42,193 nt of DNA. Origin: Chitinophagales bacterium. GTDB lineage: Bacteria; Bacteroidota; Bacteroidia; Chitinophagales; Saprospiraceae. The stretch is from contig JAKSDI010000258.1 of the NCBI GenBank assembly GCA_022360175.1, positions 1 through 42,193 on the forward strand, in the 5' to 3' direction. Shown here piece by piece: positions 26,018 through 34,078 of the stretch; within the stretch, counting starts at the first letter, position 1, and every line of letters begins with the position of its first letter. Both the position numbers and the translations under genes were made by a program. The notes under the pieces are model-generated. The model had not been told where the DNA came from. It saw only the letters and a program-made list of their open reading frames with translations, and ran no database searches.

Positions 26018-26081
26018 ATCAAAAAACAAAAGCCAGGGCAATAGATATACTTCTAATGGTATCATCATCGTCCTGGCTTTT
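26018..26081 (-). terminator. Hairpin between nrfA and ccsBA, with alternative 3' arm
   Basis: On the minus strand AAAAGCCAGG (26081-26072) pairs with CCTGGCTTTT (26037-26028), followed by GTTTTTTG. A second copy of the 3' arm (AAGCCAGGGCA on the plus strand at 25994-26004 as well as 26030-26040) follows, so two mutually exclusive hairpins are possible. It probably lowers read-through from nrfA into ccsBA. Confidence 0.65.
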
Positions 26082-26110
26082 ATTTATCATTCATTCAGCA
26101 AAAGGTAAGA

Positions 26111-27598
26111 TTACTTCTTGGAGCCAGTCGGCATTTTCGCCTCTCTAGCTTCGGCTTCTTTTACCCATTGAGGAATAATATTTTTCTTGAATTCCTCCTT
26201 ATCTGCTTTCATCTTGGCAGGATCTAAACCAATGTATACCTGTGCTTCGTGTTTGTTATTTATCGCAGGATAAGGCAATTCTTCTTTCACACCAAATTCA
26301 TACAATAAACGAGACAACTTCAATCGGCCTTCCTGTACGATCTTCAAGCCTGAAGAAATAATACGGCTGGCTTCTACCGGAGAGTGGAAAGGAGTACCGT
26401 GTGAAGCAGCGGCATAATCCCAGCGCCACTGAGCATGGCGAATATCCTGAAGAATATCTTTCATTTGCTCTTCTGTAGCTCCCAATTCCCAACACTTACC
26501 GGCTTCAACATGAGCACGTACCAAAAACTCTTCTAAGGTTTCCAGCTGTTCTTTAATCTTTGACTGGCGCTCATATACATCACTTACCAAAGCATCTGTT
26601 TCTTCTCTATGGCAAACCTGACAGGCATTGGCTGTATTAGCCAAAGGAGATTGTATATGGTGATCTGTAAACTTCTGCCCTCCCTCTGTTTTATAAGGCA
26701 TATGACAATCAGCACAAGATACTCCACGCTTATAGTGTACACTTGTTTTGAATATTTCATAACCTGGGTGCTGTGCTTTCAACATAGGAGCCTTGCTGAT
26801 AGCATGTGTCCAATCCTTGAAGTTCAGATTGTCATAATAGCGCTCTACTTCTTCAACAGAGGTACCTTCAGCCCAGGGGAAAGTAAGATAAGGAACACCT
26901 TCTGCACCAGGGCGATTCTTGTCAAAGTAGTACTCTACGTGACACTGAGCACATACTAAAGAGCGCATTTCCTGATGAGAAGCTTCATTAATATCTTCTC
27001 CCATTGCTTCAAAACCTTCTACCAAAGCTGGGCGAGAAATTCTCAAACTCATCGTTTTAGAATCGTGGCAATCGGCACAACCAATAGGGTTTACCACTTC
27101 AGAACCTTTGTCAGCCCATTTTCCTTTATAAAACTCTGCGATACCCTGCTCATTCATCAAGCGAGGTACATCGGGGCTTTTACAAGTCCAGCAAGTATTA
27201 GGCATAGGCCCTGTACCTGGCCCTGTAGGTGCACCTGTACGCATGATATTGCGCAAGTCATCTATTGCATGTTCGTGTCCTTTAGGCTGATTATAACCTT
27301 TGGAAAAACCATAGCCTGCCCATAATACGACCATTCTAGGGTTTTCTTCCAGCATATCTATGTGTCCTGAAGAGCCATACAAGCTCTTGAAAGTAGTATC
27401 TGCTGTTTTGAGAAATGATTGATATTGGCGAGGGAAATAATCACCCCACACTTCATTTCGAGGTTCATTTTCAGATATATCTATATTAGGCTGGTAAGCA
27501 AATTGTGCTTCCGCCTTGCGATTGATAATACTCGATGCCAGCATCCCCAAACCAAAAACAACCACAGCTGTAAGCAGAAAGATGATCCAGTTCTTCAT
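26111..27598 (-). CDS. nrfA: Pentahaem cytochrome c nitrite reductase NrfA
   Basis: Ammonia-forming nitrite reductase catalytic subunit, 495 residues, exported by an N-terminal membrane segment (about 1-23). Five haem-binding motifs are visible: the family-defining CWTCK (136-140) for the active-site haem, then CADCH (174-178), CAQCH (216-220), CADCH (295-299) and CQVCH (326-330). Reduces nitrite to ammonium with six electrons from NrfH. Full length; all five motifs intact. The gene follows nrfH by 10 bases and precedes ccsBA, so electron donor, enzyme and haem-insertion machinery are together. Confidence 0.98.
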   Translation of the reverse strand: MKNWIIFLLTAVVVFGLGMLASSIINRKAEAQFAYQPNIDISENEPRNEVWGDYFPRQYQSFLKTADTTFKSLYGSSGHIDMLEENPRMVVLWAGYGFSKGYNQPKGHEHAIDDLRNIMRTGAPTGPGTGPMPNTCWTCKSPDVPRLMNEQGIAEFYKGKWADKGSEVVNPIGCADCHDSKTMSLRISRPALVEGFEAMGEDINEASHQEMRSLVCAQCHVEYYFDKNRPGAEGVPYLTFPWAEGTSVEEVERYYDNLNFKDWTHAISKAPMLKAQHPGYEIFKTSVHYKRGVSCADCHMPYKTEGGQKFTDHHIQSPLANTANACQVCHREETDALVSDVYERQSKIKEQLETLEEFLVRAHVEAGKCWELGATEEQMKDILQDIRHAQWRWDYAAASHGTPFHSPVEASRIISSGLKIVQEGRLKLSRLLYEFGVKEELPYPAINNKHEAQVYIGLDPAKMKADKEEFKKNIIPQWVKEAEAREAKMPTGSKK

Positions 27599-27608
27599 TT
27601 TATTATTT

Positions 27609-28205
27609 TTAATTTTCTTTCAATTGTTCTTCTAACCAAGTTGGCACAAATAATTGTTGCTGCTCCTTGATTGGAATAGGTGCTATTTGATAGCCAGACG
27701 AAGACAAACTACGTACACGTCCATGGGGAACTTCTCTATGGCATTCCCAACAAGGCCTGTCCAACCGATCTGCCTTATGACTTGCTATCCAGGTAAGTGA
27801 TTTAGCATCTGTCACCTGATCACTATGGCAGCGAATACAGTTTTGGTGTACTACTTCCTGCCCAGCTTCATGCATTATAATGGCTTCTGGTTCCATACGC
27901 AATGTGAAGATACTTGCGTGATACAAGCCGTCCTTAGCTTTAAAAAAGTACTTCTTAAACTCATTATCATGTGGTACATGACAATCATTACAGGTAGCCA
28001 CTTCTCTGTGTGAACTATGATCCCATGTAATGTACTCTGCATTCATCACATGACAATTGATACAAGCGGTAGGTTCATCCGATAAATAAGCCACTACATT
28101 AGCTTCTTTCATCATGAAAAACCCCAAACCTACGGCTACTCCCAAAAGCATAAACACTGGTAATCGCCATTTTCTAGGCGGAGCAATTCTTTTTAATAAA
28201 GCCAT
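27609..28205 (-). CDS. nrfH: Tetrahaem quinol-oxidising cytochrome NrfH
   Basis: Membrane-anchored NapC/NrfH-family cytochrome, 198 residues, that takes electrons from menaquinol and passes them to NrfA. One N-terminal TM (about 15-31), then four CXXCH motifs: CINCH (48-52, followed by VM as usual in NrfH), CNDCH (72-76), CIRCH (123-127) and CWECH (152-156). Overall length is normal for the family. Ten bases from nrfA and 39 bases after the porin gene. Confidence 0.97.
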   Translation of the reverse strand: MALLKRIAPPRKWRLPVFMLLGVAVGLGFFMMKEANVVAYLSDEPTACINCHVMNAEYITWDHSSHREVATCNDCHVPHDNEFKKYFFKAKDGLYHASIFTLRMEPEAIIMHEAGQEVVHQNCIRCHSDQVTDAKSLTWIASHKADRLDRPCWECHREVPHGRVRSLSSSGYQIAPIPIKEQQQLFVPTWLEEQLKEN

Positions 28206-28244
28206 AATTCAAGGTTTTAAGAATCTATCAAAAAATAAATGAGC

Positions 28245-29534
28245 TTATTTCTCGATTTTCTGCTTGAGCAAAGTAGGTGAAAAATTAAATTGAACCCATG
28301 CCCAGTTGTTCAAAGTAGAAGCATCTCCTCCTTTTATTGCTTCCATGGTATCAGTAGCAAACATCTGAGAATAACCAATATTCAATCCTACTTCATCTGC
28401 TAGTTTGATGGTATATACCAAATCTACTTCTGTGCCTAATGTTGCATCCAGAGTTGATGAAGGGTTATTGGGATCAGCCACATCTACTGCTGCCATAAAC
28501 TGGTGTAGGTGAGCAGCCAGATTGGATCGCTTGCCTAGCTTAAACTTCGTTTTCAGGTAAATATCTGTCAAGCCCACATTTGCATGGCTATTGCCTACGT
28601 AGAAGTAATCCATGAAGCCATAAAACTTATGGTTGGTACCATATAGAGGGGCAAAAGAGTTATCTTCTCCTTTTAATGCATCTGCAACATCTGTACCACT
28701 GGCAAAGTCGACTCCTAAAGTGAGTGGCGTCAGTTTTGTTTTATAGGTGAAATAAGCAGCCAACAGATAAGCATTGACGTCATTATCCAGGGCATTTTGT
28801 CCCATCTGATAATATAATTCTGCACCTACTGCTATTTTATCTGCTTTATAAGTAGGGATCAATGCAAGCGTTTGACGATAAGCTGTAGTAGAATCTGCCT
28901 GCACCTGACGGCCATCGTTTTGCACCAGTGCAGATATATTTAAATCACCAAATGATTTATTGATCCAAACAAACTGCATGTTTTTATAATTGTTGCGGCT
29001 ATAAAAAGTACCGGATAGCTTTGTAGGTTCAAAACCCGTTTGGTTAAAGGCTAAACCTAAATCGAATTTTAGCCCATCCTTTTTATATTTTACCAAGAAA
29101 GCATCGTGACTACGGCCTTGCGCTGCCCATCCAAGGTTGCCAAAGAAACGTGCATTATCATAATCCAATGCCATACGTCCCATTTTAGTAGACCACATTT
29201 TGTTGAAGCGATATTCACCCCATGCCTCATACACATTAAAGAGTGCCGCATCATCTTTGTAAATCTGATTGACATCTCCCCAAATACGAACATCCTGAAG
29301 GTTAAGATGTACGCGAAACTTTTCTGCATTGTAATCAGCAAATAGTCGAGTACGCTGCTCTATAAAAAATGCAGCATCCCTGTCTTCTTCTGTCAATGTC
29401 TTGAAACCGTTTCTAAATTCTGCTCTAGGGCGTATTTGCGCTCCTATTGTCAATTCGCTGTTTTGCTGAGCATAAGTTACAAAACTTGACAATAAAATAA
29501 TAGCGGCGAAAACAAATTGCAATGACATTCTCAT
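28245..29534 (-). CDS. Outer-membrane porin-like beta-barrel, alginate-export type, first gene of the nrf operon
   Basis: Protein of 429 residues with a signal peptide (about 1-22, TYAQ) and a beta-barrel with alternating strand pattern from EL(T)IGAQIRPRAEF onward to the C-terminal aromatic/hydrophobic strand (NNWAWVQFNFSP). The start resembles the alginate-export/AlgE-type barrel family. It lies 39 bases upstream of nrfH in the same direction, and a CRP/FNR-type box precedes it. I infer a diffusion pore for nitrite or small anions, but the substrate is not shown by the sequence. Two close starts (29534 and 29528) exist; both give the same signal peptide. Confidence 0.85.
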   Translation of the reverse strand: MRMSLQFVFAAIILLSSFVTYAQQNSELTIGAQIRPRAEFRNGFKTLTEEDRDAAFFIEQRTRLFADYNAEKFRVHLNLQDVRIWGDVNQIYKDDAALFNVYEAWGEYRFNKMWSTKMGRMALDYDNARFFGNLGWAAQGRSHDAFLVKYKKDGLKFDLGLAFNQTGFEPTKLSGTFYSRNNYKNMQFVWINKSFGDLNISALVQNDGRQVQADSTTAYRQTLALIPTYKADKIAVGAELYYQMGQNALDNDVNAYLLAAYFTYKTKLTPLTLGVDFASGTDVADALKGEDNSFAPLYGTNHKFYGFMDYFYVGNSHANVGLTDIYLKTKFKLGKRSNLAAHLHQFMAAVDVADPNNPSSTLDATLGTEVDLVYTIKLADEVGLNIGYSQMFATDTMEAIKGGDASTLNNWAWVQFNFSPTLLKQKIEK

Positions 29535-29663
29535 AAGCTTAGATTTAAGTCCGCTGCTCTAAAAATTCTAGTGTTGAGAAATTTTCTAGCAGCTATTGTC
29601 AATATTTTGTCACAAAAAAACTCGACTTCAAGCCGATTCTCGGTGAGATTTGTCACTACACCA

Positions 29664-29679
29664 TGTGATCTTAATCACA
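29664..29679. promoter_or_regulatory. CRP/FNR-family box upstream of the nrf operon
   Basis: TGTGATCTTAATCACA, the pattern TGTGA-N6-TCACA, is a perfect outer palindrome about 130 bases before the porin start. In Bacteroidota HcpR-type CRP/FNR regulators use closely similar sites (TTGTGA-N6-TCACAA) at nitrosative-stress and nrf genes, so an HcpR-like regulator is my inference. No regulator gene is in the window. Confidence 0.7.
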
Positions 29680-29745
29680 ATGCCTATTCTATTATTCCTA
29701 CCAAAAAAATAGCATTAAATAATCAACTGTTAGCCAGCTAATTAC

Positions 29746-29789
29746 TCCAATACACATGAATAAATGATCATTTATTCATGTGTATTGGA
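29746..29789. repeat. Perfect 44-base palindrome without a loop
   Basis: The two 22-base halves are exact reverse complements with zero spacer (ends TCCAATACACAT… and …ATGTGTATTGGA, centre TGATCA). No T-run follows in either direction (an A-run follows on the plus strand), so it is not a usual terminator. Confidence 0.95.
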
Positions 29790-29869
29790 AAAAAAATAAA
29801 ACCTGAAATTATTTATCTACCATAAATCTATTGGGCTCTTTTCACTCCAAAATGCTCTTGTTATACCAC

Positions 29870-29909
29870 AAAAAATCCCGAACTCCAGCTATTGCCAAAA
29901 TTCGGGATT
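29870..29909 (-). terminator. Rho-independent terminator after the repeat lipoprotein gene
   Basis: On the minus strand AATCCCGAA pairs with TTCGGGATT around an 18-base loop, followed by TTTTTT. It lies about 76 bases past the gene's stop (29986). Confidence 0.8.
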
Positions 29910-29940
29910 CTTCACAAAAATCTACATTCTAGTTGAAGTA

Positions 29941-29956
29941 AGTGATCAGAATCACA
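29941..29956. promoter_or_regulatory. Second, weaker CRP/FNR-like box
   Basis: AGTGATCAGAATCACA has GTGA-N6-TCAC, one base from the nrf box at 29664. It sits inside the left arm and loop of a hairpin and just after the stop of the repeat lipoprotein, so it may be fortuitous or belong to a distant upstream control region for the nrf operon. Confidence 0.35.
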
Positions 29957-29985
29957 AACTGTGCTTGATCACTTACTTAAGAACC

Positions 29986-31188
29986 TCAATCGCAACTTTC
30001 GAATAGTTCATCGAGTTCGTTATCGTTGTTTACATCAACCTCTGTATTATCTTCGGTCATAGTGACTGTGATAGGATAGACTATCTCAAGATCTGTTTCA
30101 TATTCATCAGCCATGTCGAATAGTTCATAAAGTTCGTCATCATTATTTATCGTAGTGGTAGTGCCATCTTCCGATGTGAAGTTGATAGGATAGTTGAATG
30201 TGAAGCATTCTTCAAAATCATCCTCTTCTTCGTAACAATCTTCATGATCTTCGCACACTTCAAAAGCTGCTTCCAATTCTTCATCATTTGCTATTACTTC
30301 TTCTGTGCCATCCTCCCAAACAATTGTTATAGGATAAACGAAGGTAGGATCTTCTGCATCTTCGCCTTGAGCGTCAAACCATGCATCAATAGCATCTTCC
30401 AATTCATCATCATTATCAACACTTTGAGTGCTGCCATCCGGGAAGCTCAATTCTACTGGATAAACTAACTCAAAACAATCTTCAAAGTCGTCTCCATAAT
30501 ATTCGCATTCTTCAAAAGCTTCTTCTAGTTCATCATCATTTGAAATGACTTGCTCTGTATCATCGTCCCATACGATAGTGATAGGATATACAAAAGTAGG
30601 TTCTTCTTCTACGTCCTCTCCCTGTGATTCAAACCATGTATCTATTGCGGCTTCTAATTCATCATCATTATTTACACTTTGCGTACTGCCATCCGGAAAA
30701 CTCAACTCTACGGGGTAAACCAGGTCGAAACAATCTTCAAGATACTCATCGTATTCATCATCGTACTCATCATCATAGTCGCCATAGCAATCTTCAAATA
30801 AGGTTTCCAGTGCAGCCATATCCTGTATTACTTGCTCTGTACCATCTTCCAGTGTTACCGTTACAGGGAAAGTTGGAATCGGATCTTCAGCATCTTCACC
30901 CTGGGCTTCAAACCAGGCATCTATAGCCGTTTCTAATTCATCATCATTATTTACGCTTGTAGAGGTACCATCTGAAAAATTCAACTCTATTGGATACACA
31001 ATACTAAAGCAATCTCCATTTGTTCCATCCTGTCCTCCACCTGTATATAAGTTGGATGTCTTTATGTTTCCTGTATTATTTCCATTATTTGTAACAGGAC
31101 TTATATTGTCTTTTTCACAAGAAGTGAAAAACATGCTTACACTAAAAAGAAAAATAAAAGCTGAAAACAAATTTCTTGATGCAATCAT
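29986..31188 (-). CDS. Acidic tandem-repeat lipoprotein of unknown function
   Basis: 400 residues; signal peptide with lipobox (FTSC, Cys24) then four repeats of about 75-90 residues (about 59-150, 151-236, 237-326, 327-400). Each repeat is made of two half-repeats of the form (V)YPi-x…DG-x-(V)-x-N/S-DDELE… : the first half has SFPDGSTQSVNNDDELE…AIDAWFEAQGED and the second has YPITIVW.DGTEQVISNDDELEEAFEEC. Repeats 2 and 3 are almost identical at protein level, so recent duplication is likely. Very acidic overall with many Asp-Asp-Glu clusters and a Cys near each repeat border. It is separated from the receptor operon upstream by two terminators. I do not know the family; calcium or metal binding is possible from composition alone. 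Confidence 0.8.
   Translation of the reverse strand: MIASRNLFSAFIFLFSVSMFFTSCEKDNISPVTNNGNNTGNIKTSNLYTGGGQDGTNGDCFSIVYPIELNFSDGTSTSVNNDDELETAIDAWFEAQGEDAEDPIPTFPVTVTLEDGTEQVIQDMAALETLFEDCYGDYDDEYDDEYDEYLEDCFDLVYPVELSFPDGSTQSVNNDDELEAAIDTWFESQGEDVEEEPTFVYPITIVWDDDTEQVISNDDELEEAFEECEYYGDDFEDCFELVYPVELSFPDGSTQSVDNDDELEDAIDAWFDAQGEDAEDPTFVYPITIVWEDGTEEVIANDEELEAAFEVCEDHEDCYEEEDDFEECFTFNYPINFTSEDGTTTTINNDDELYELFDMADEYETDLEIVYPITVTMTEDNTEVDVNNDNELDELFESCD
29989..31014 (-). repeat. Four tandem in-frame repeats in the lipoprotein gene
   Basis: Approximate units by translation: 30739-31014 (residues 59-150), 30481-30738 (151-236), 30211-30480 (237-326), 29989-30210 (327-400). Units 2 and 3 are closest; unit 4 is shorter and lacks the AWFEAQGED-type segment. 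Confidence 0.75.
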
Positions 31189-31292
31189 CTGATAACTTAA
31201 TTTAGGTTTCTAGATTTTGAAATGGTACCTCGAACCGCTAGCAAGAATCGAAAGGCTGCATTTCCGTGTTACGGGCTTATGACAATTGCATT

Positions 31293-31316
31293 TAAAAAAT
31301 CCCCTATGTCTGGGAT
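31293..31316 (-). terminator. Second terminator downstream of the FecIR receptor operon
   Basis: On the minus strand ATCCC-N8-GGGAT is followed by TTTTTT. It is about 35 bases beyond the first terminator at 31348-31384, giving a tandem stop before the repeat lipoprotein gene. Confidence 0.7.
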
Positions 31317-31347
31317 AAAAAATATTTTTTTCTCTTTTTTCTTTATT

Positions 31348-31384
31348 AAAAAAACCCGTGAGTCAGCTCCAACTGATGCACAGG
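31348..31384 (-). terminator. Rho-independent terminator after the TonB receptor operon
   Basis: On the minus strand CCTGTGCATCAG pairs with CTGACTCACGGG (two internal mismatches) around loop TTGGAG, followed by TTTTTTT. It ends the transcript of the FecI-FecR-receptor operon about 65 bases past the receptor stop. Confidence 0.8.
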
Positions 31385-31450
31385 TTTCAATAATTTTATT
31401 TGTAATCCACACGCCTGCTTGAAGCTGATGCATGGTTTTATTGGTTTTAA

Positions 31451-34078
31451 TTAAATTTTCAACTGATAGGAAAAGGAGGGCCTAAAGGGAATACCATATA
31501 CCGGGCGATAATATATCTCTTCATTTTCATCAAACCCTAATCGATAGTAGGCCAGGTTGGCTTTGTTATATAAATTGTAGGCACCTATTTTAAAGGTATG
31601 CAGTGCTTTGGGAGTTGCTAGCTGGTATTCTAAATTTATATCTAAACGGTGATAACTTTCCAATCGATCAGGATCATCTACTATTTCATCTTCTATCTCT
31701 GTATCCAACTCTTCATCAAGTCCACTAAGTGGCTCTATTTCGATAGCTGGCCCAGCAGAATTAAAGACCCAGTTGAGGCCTAATCGGAAATGCTTCCCCC
31801 ATTTTTGATAAGCAAAAAGTTTGATCTGATGGGGTTGATTGCGGGCATGAGGAAAAGGTTCTCCATTATCTATTTCATCAAACCATCTGATAGAACGACT
31901 AAGAGCATATGACAAGAAAAAACCTCTGTTTTCATTATTGTAGTGAGCGCTCCATTCTATTCCCATGGCTTCCCCCTCTCCTTTGATTAGGAAAGGTTTA
32001 AAATCTTCTTCCTCAAATTCGTATTCATCATCATAGGTATATAAGTTCTCCAGTTTTTTATAATAAGCACTTAATGAAAACTGAAGTTGAGTGTTCATTT
32101 GATACTCCAAACCTATTTCTCCCTGCCAGGCTTCCTCCGGGAGCAAATCTTCATCTGATGGTACCCATAAGTCATTGGGCAAACGAATAGTAGAATAAGT
32201 AATCAGGTGCAAATACTGAACCATCCTGCTCATAGAAGCACTTAGCGTAAATCCATCCACTAATTGGTAAGAAGTAGATAATCGTGGCTCCAGTCGACTA
32301 TAATTCTTCCCTTCTGAGAAAAAAGTACTGCCCCTCAAACCCATATCCCACGACCAATCATCATTCAGATCTAACTGGCTTTCTACATATAGATGCCCTT
32401 CCTGTGTTATAAAGACATCATCATTTTGGAACTGTTCAAACTCATCAATATTGAGCTCTTCTATAAATTCAAAATCTGCATCATCTTCCTCTATCCTTGT
32501 AAGTCCGGGAGCAAATTCCTGAGTAGATAGGCCTCCTCCAAATCGAATGTGATGATTCGCTGAATGGAAATAGTCAAAATCCAGTTTTATTCCGAGATCT
32601 TTATTCTTTGATCTCATATCAATAAAATAAATCTCTCCTATTTCATCTGAAGGATCATCAATATATTGTTCTAAAATAGCATACTCGTAATCAAAAAGGC
32701 TGTAAGTCAGAGTAGTATTGGAAAACAACTTATTGCCCCAAAGGTGATTCCAACGCAAGGAAGCAATAGCATTTGACCAGTTTAACTCCACTTCTTCATT
32801 TTCCACTGCATCTTCTTCCTCAATAATACTAGTACCTCCCATAAAATCAAAACCTCGGTAATAACTCAAATACAAACGATCTTTTTGAGACAAGGTGTAG
32901 TTCAATTTAATATTATAGTCCAGAAAGTGTGCCTGTACATCCTCTGAATTGCTATTGAAGTAAGTTTCCTGAAAAAAAGGCCTCAATAAAAAACCGGAGT
33001 GTGAAGCCCGTCCAGCAAGCAAAACAGCTCCTTTTCCTTTTTGTAGAGGGCCTTCTATAAGGGCATTTGTACTTATCAAATTAGCAGATGCCATGCCGCT
33101 CCAATTATATTGATTGCCTTCACGAGTACGTATATCAAAGATAGAAGACAAGCGGCCACCATAGCGAGCAGGAAAACTCCCTTTATAGACTTTAGCCGAA
33201 TTGATAGTATTTTGATTATATATAGAAAAAAGCCCCATTAGGTGATAGGGGATATAAACTGGCACTCCATCTAATAGCATCAAATTTTGACTATTCTCTC
33301 CTCCACGAACAAAAATACCATCCAGTCCATCAGCACCTGAATGTATTCCCGCCATTAGTTGCGCTGTTCGGATAGGATCAGCTTCTCCTCCTAATGAAGG
33401 ACTTAAAGCCAGCATTTTTTTATCTAATGTAGTAGAGGAAGGAGTATCTGAATCTGGAAAATAAGCAGAAGCTCCACTATCGGGAGTTACTACTATTTCT
33501 TCTAGCAAAACGGAACTGCTGAGCGCTATATTTCTTTGTATGTTTTCATCTAGTTTAATAGTATGCTGCTGTTCTTCATAGCCCAAATAACTAAAAGCTA
33601 AATCTGTATTTCCCACCGGCAAGGTGAGGCTGTAAAAACCATATTCATTGGTCGTAGCTCCTTTTTGAAGGGAAGGGCTATACACCGTTGCCGAAATGAG
33701 CCGTTCTCCTGAATTTTTATCCTGAATATAACCACTAACAGTATACAGAGCTGGTACCTTTTTATACAGCAATACCCGATTGCCCAGCACTTTATAATCA
33801 ATTGAGGTAGCTCGAAGAATTTCTTCCAAAGCCTCTTCCAGAGAGTGCCCTTTGAAATGGACATCGATATTTGCTTCCTTTTTAAAAAACTGATGACTGA
33901 AGGCTATATCCGTATCTGAATACTGTGCTAACTGAACCAGGGCATCACTAATGGATATATTACGAGCAGAAAAAGTAATGGGCCTGTTCAATGGAGATTG
34001 AGCCAAGCCAATATTAAAGACGAATAGTAATGAGAAAAGTATATATAATCCTCTTGTTTTTGACTGAGTTTTAACCAC
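31451..34078 (-). CDS. TonB-dependent receptor with STN signalling domain (FecA-like)
   Basis: Outer-membrane receptor of 875 residues. Signal peptide (about 1-27, IGLAQ), a secretin/TonB short N-terminal (STN) domain (about 33-106) that contacts the FecR anti-sigma, a carboxypeptidase-regulatory-like domain (about 112-195), a plug (about 210-318, with GADGLDGIFVRGGENSQNLMLLDGVPVYIP and ARYGGRLSSIFDIRTR) and a barrel to the end. It works with the FecR and FecI products encoded upstream. The start overlaps the FecR stop by 8 bases (34071-34078), so translation is coupled. The substrate is unknown; STN-type receptors in Bacteroidota often handle siderophores or glycans. Confidence 0.95.
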   Translation of the reverse strand: MVKTQSKTRGLYILFSLLFVFNIGLAQSPLNRPITFSARNISISDALVQLAQYSDTDIAFSHQFFKKEANIDVHFKGHSLEEALEEILRATSIDYKVLGNRVLLYKKVPALYTVSGYIQDKNSGERLISATVYSPSLQKGATTNEYGFYSLTLPVGNTDLAFSYLGYEEQQHTIKLDENIQRNIALSSSVLLEEIVVTPDSGASAYFPDSDTPSSTTLDKKMLALSPSLGGEADPIRTAQLMAGIHSGADGLDGIFVRGGENSQNLMLLDGVPVYIPYHLMGLFSIYNQNTINSAKVYKGSFPARYGGRLSSIFDIRTREGNQYNWSGMASANLISTNALIEGPLQKGKGAVLLAGRASHSGFLLRPFFQETYFNSNSEDVQAHFLDYNIKLNYTLSQKDRLYLSYYRGFDFMGGTSIIEEEDAVENEEVELNWSNAIASLRWNHLWGNKLFSNTTLTYSLFDYEYAILEQYIDDPSDEIGEIYFIDMRSKNKDLGIKLDFDYFHSANHHIRFGGGLSTQEFAPGLTRIEEDDADFEFIEELNIDEFEQFQNDDVFITQEGHLYVESQLDLNDDWSWDMGLRGSTFFSEGKNYSRLEPRLSTSYQLVDGFTLSASMSRMVQYLHLITYSTIRLPNDLWVPSDEDLLPEEAWQGEIGLEYQMNTQLQFSLSAYYKKLENLYTYDDEYEFEEEDFKPFLIKGEGEAMGIEWSAHYNNENRGFFLSYALSRSIRWFDEIDNGEPFPHARNQPHQIKLFAYQKWGKHFRLGLNWVFNSAGPAIEIEPLSGLDEELDTEIEDEIVDDPDRLESYHRLDINLEYQLATPKALHTFKIGAYNLYNKANLAYYRLGFDENEEIYYRPVYGIPFRPSFSYQLKI

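Larger units (their letters stand above)
29535..29985. promoter_or_regulatory. Intergenic region upstream of the nrf operon
   Basis: This 451-base gap has no supported gene. It contains, from the porin outward, a CRP/FNR-type box, a perfect 44-base palindrome, a minus-strand terminator for the repeat lipoprotein and a further hairpin (29936-29978: AAGTAAGTGATC paired with GATCACTTACTT) that overlaps a second weaker CRP/FNR-like box. It is regulatory rather than empty. Confidence 0.7.

Noticed and set aside
26609-27325. Long plus-strand open frames opposite nrfA.
   Set aside because: They are antisense shadows of a gene with five intact haem motifs; the translations show no coherent domain.
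29936-29978. Hairpin AAGTAAGTGATC/GATCACTTACTT as the terminator of the repeat lipoprotein gene.
   Set aside because: No T-run follows. The hairpin at 29870-29909 with TTTTTT is a much better terminator; this one is mentioned only within the intergenic region.
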